Notes under the pieces: model-generated | The model's input: the letters and a program-made list of their open reading frames with translations, nothing else | What the model was told of the DNA's origin: nothing | The model's database searches: none | From: Lachnospiraceae bacterium | Lineage (GTDB): Bacteria > Bacillota > Clostridia > Lachnospirales > Lachnospiraceae | Direction: 5' to 3' | Length of the DNA: 6,795 nucleotides | NCBI GenBank assembly: GCA_016297945.1 | Contig: JAEDFR010000118.1 | Span: 1-6,795, forward strand | Position numbers and translations under genes: made by a program | In this document: piece by piece, positions 5,566 to 6,795 of the stretch | How the letters are laid out: each line of letters begins with the position of its first letter | Numbering within the stretch: position 1 is the first letter of the stretch

Positions 5566-6708
5566 CTATTCGTATGTCCCATTCCGAATCAGTTTTTTCT
5601 CTTTCATAAAGACTTTCCCTTTTGCAATGTATGTGCTCAAAGTCATATCTTTTTCGAACAAAAGCAGGTCTGCATCCGAACCTTCTTTCACCACTCCTTT
5701 TTCAGGCAACAAATCGAGTGCTTCTGCCACCTGACTGGTCATATACGGTAACGCCTTCTCAAGAGGCATTCCCAGCTCTTTAACCATAAAAGTCAACTCA
5801 TTATATAACGCATCCACTTTGGACACACCGATTTTCAGAAGAGTTCCATCCTGGGCATATTCCGACCAGCTTCCATGCCCATCCGAACTTATTGTAATAT
5901 GTTCCGTCGAAAGTCCTCTCTCAACAGCTTTCACAATACATTCACCAGGAGCAAAATGCTCATTGATTGCGCATGTCAGATCAATATAACCGCCCTTTTC
6001 AAGAAATCTATATGCCTCTTCCAAGAGATTTTCATTTCTATTAACATGTGTCGGTCTAAAAATACGTATTGGAACAGAACTATCTGAAAGCGCGCGAAAA
6101 ACTGGTTTTAACCCGCACTCGGCATCTCCCATATGCAGCACCACAATTCCCGGCTTTCCACTCAGCATGCCTGCAACTCTTGCCTTACTCGCTATCTGAA
6201 TTAACTCATCTTCCGTAACATTCGGCGCACGATGATCAGAAATAGCTAATTTTACCCCCAATACTTCTTTTATAAAAACTATATCTTTATCAATCTCTCC
6301 TGTAATTGTCGGCGATGGATATCCATATGCGCCCGTTAGTATATATGCACTCACCCCTTCTTCGGTAAGAGCTGCCGCTTTTGCGTATAAATTTTCTACA
6401 CTTCTCGTAAGGCCATCGGTTCCCAGAAGCCCTATTACAGTCGTAATTCCGCCTTTTATCATTTCTGACAGATTGAGTTCCGGCGTTCTTGTATGAAAAC
6501 TCCCTTCACCTCCACCCCCAGTAATATGAACATGCTGATCAATCAAACCGGGTGTTAATATCTTATTTTCCCCGTCAATAATCTCACACCATTCAGGCAA
6601 ATTCTCAATTGAATCCTTGATGCATTCGATTTTCTCACCACATATCAGAACATCTTTTTTCCCCATATACTCCGGAGTATAAATTTCTGCATTTCTTATT
6701 AATATCAT
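5566..6708 (-). CDS. iadA: Isoaspartyl dipeptidase (beta-aspartyl peptidase)
   Basis: This 380-residue amidohydrolase-superfamily enzyme cleaves beta-aspartyl (isoaspartyl) dipeptides formed by protein damage. It aligns with E. coli IadA at a constant offset of nine residues. Zinc ligands are His59 and His61 (HVH), the lysine to be carbamylated is Lys153 (GVKLAISDHR), then His192 (HMGD), His221 (THVNR) and Asp276 (SSDGHGS). Substrate residues Glu68 (GGGGEG), Tyr128, Arg160, Arg224 and Ser280 are all present. The reading frame stays open to the window edge, but the ATG at 6708 matches the family N terminus and follows AAGAGG (6718-6723) with a 9-base spacer. It is convergent with the aminotransferase and is probably transcribed on its own. 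It supports a peptide-salvage theme. Confidence 0.95.
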   Translation of the reverse strand: MILIRNAEIYTPEYMGKKDVLICGEKIECIKDSIENLPEWCEIIDGENKILTPGLIDQHVHITGGGGEGSFHTRTPELNLSEMIKGGITTVIGLLGTDGLTRSVENLYAKAAALTEEGVSAYILTGAYGYPSPTITGEIDKDIVFIKEVLGVKLAISDHRAPNVTEDELIQIASKARVAGMLSGKPGIVVLHMGDAECGLKPVFRALSDSSVPIRIFRPTHVNRNENLLEEAYRFLEKGGYIDLTCAINEHFAPGECIVKAVERGLSTEHITISSDGHGSWSEYAQDGTLLKIGVSKVDALYNELTFMVKELGMPLEKALPYMTSQVAEALDLLPEKGVVKEGSDADLLLFEKDMTLSTYIAKGKVFMKEKKLIRNGTYE

Positions 6709-6744
6709 ACGATTAAACCTCTTCTTTTTCAGAAATCTACTTTC

Positions 6745-6773
6745 ATGTTGAACGATTTTCAATGATTTGTCAA
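6745..6773 (-). promoter_or_regulatory. Candidate iadA promoter
   Basis: On the minus strand a perfect TTGACA (6768-6773) is followed after 17 bases by CAACAT (6745-6750), which matches only three bases of the -10 consensus. Transcription would start near 6738, giving a leader of about 30 bases that includes the AAGAGG ribosome site. The weak -10 makes this tentative. If real, it also shows that the open frame upstream of 6708 is not coding. Confidence 0.3.
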
Positions 6774-6795
6774 TATCTTTTTTCACCAATAACAA

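Noticed and set aside
6709..6795. N-terminal extension of IadA up to the window edge
   Set aside because: The frame is open, but the added residues are Lys-rich and lie before the normal family N terminus. A good ribosome site precedes the ATG at 6708, and a TTGACA promoter box lies within the extension.

Overview
The window looks like chromosomal DNA from a low-GC Gram-positive anaerobe, most likely a Clostridia/Lachnospiraceae-type gut bacterium. This is inferred from the AT-rich sequence, strong AGGAGG-type ribosome binding sites, short intergenic gaps and the style of the proteins. No species can be named. There are no RNA genes, mobile elements, CRISPR arrays or broken genes. All seven genes appear intact.

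Layout. Positions 1-83 hold two hairpins: a perfect 27-bp palindrome and a terminator-like stem reading rightward. A leftward three-gene operon follows, transcribed from about 2680 down to 84. It encodes a small two-helix membrane protein, a sodium:solute symporter of the pantothenate-symporter type, and a creatininase-family metal-dependent amidohydrolase. The spacings are 2 and 24 bases. A 215-bp AT-rich divergent control region (2618-2832) carries promoters for both directions and several related palindromes. A rightward three-gene operon (2833-5508) then encodes an RpiR-type regulator (HTH plus SIS), a stand-alone class II glutamine amidotransferase of the YafJ type, and a PLP-dependent DegT/DnrJ/EryC1/StrS-like aminotransferase. 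Its genes are 9 and 12 bases apart. A 15-bp-stem bidirectional terminator (5514-5552) separates it from a convergent gene for isoaspartyl dipeptidase (iadA, 5566-6708). All catalytic residues of that enzyme family are conserved.

How the genes may work together. An uptake system, two metal-dependent hydrolases of C-N bonds, a glutamine amidotransferase, an aminotransferase-like enzyme and a local regulator in one 6.7-kb stretch suggest a locus for importing and breaking down a nitrogen-containing amide or peptide. The presence of IadA makes isoaspartyl or similar atypical peptides one candidate. The family assignments are well supported by motifs. The shared pathway and its substrate are inference. 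The least-explained parts are the amidotransferase/aminotransferase pair and the RpiR regulator, whose SIS domain lacks the usual sugar-phosphate-binding glycine/serine loop.
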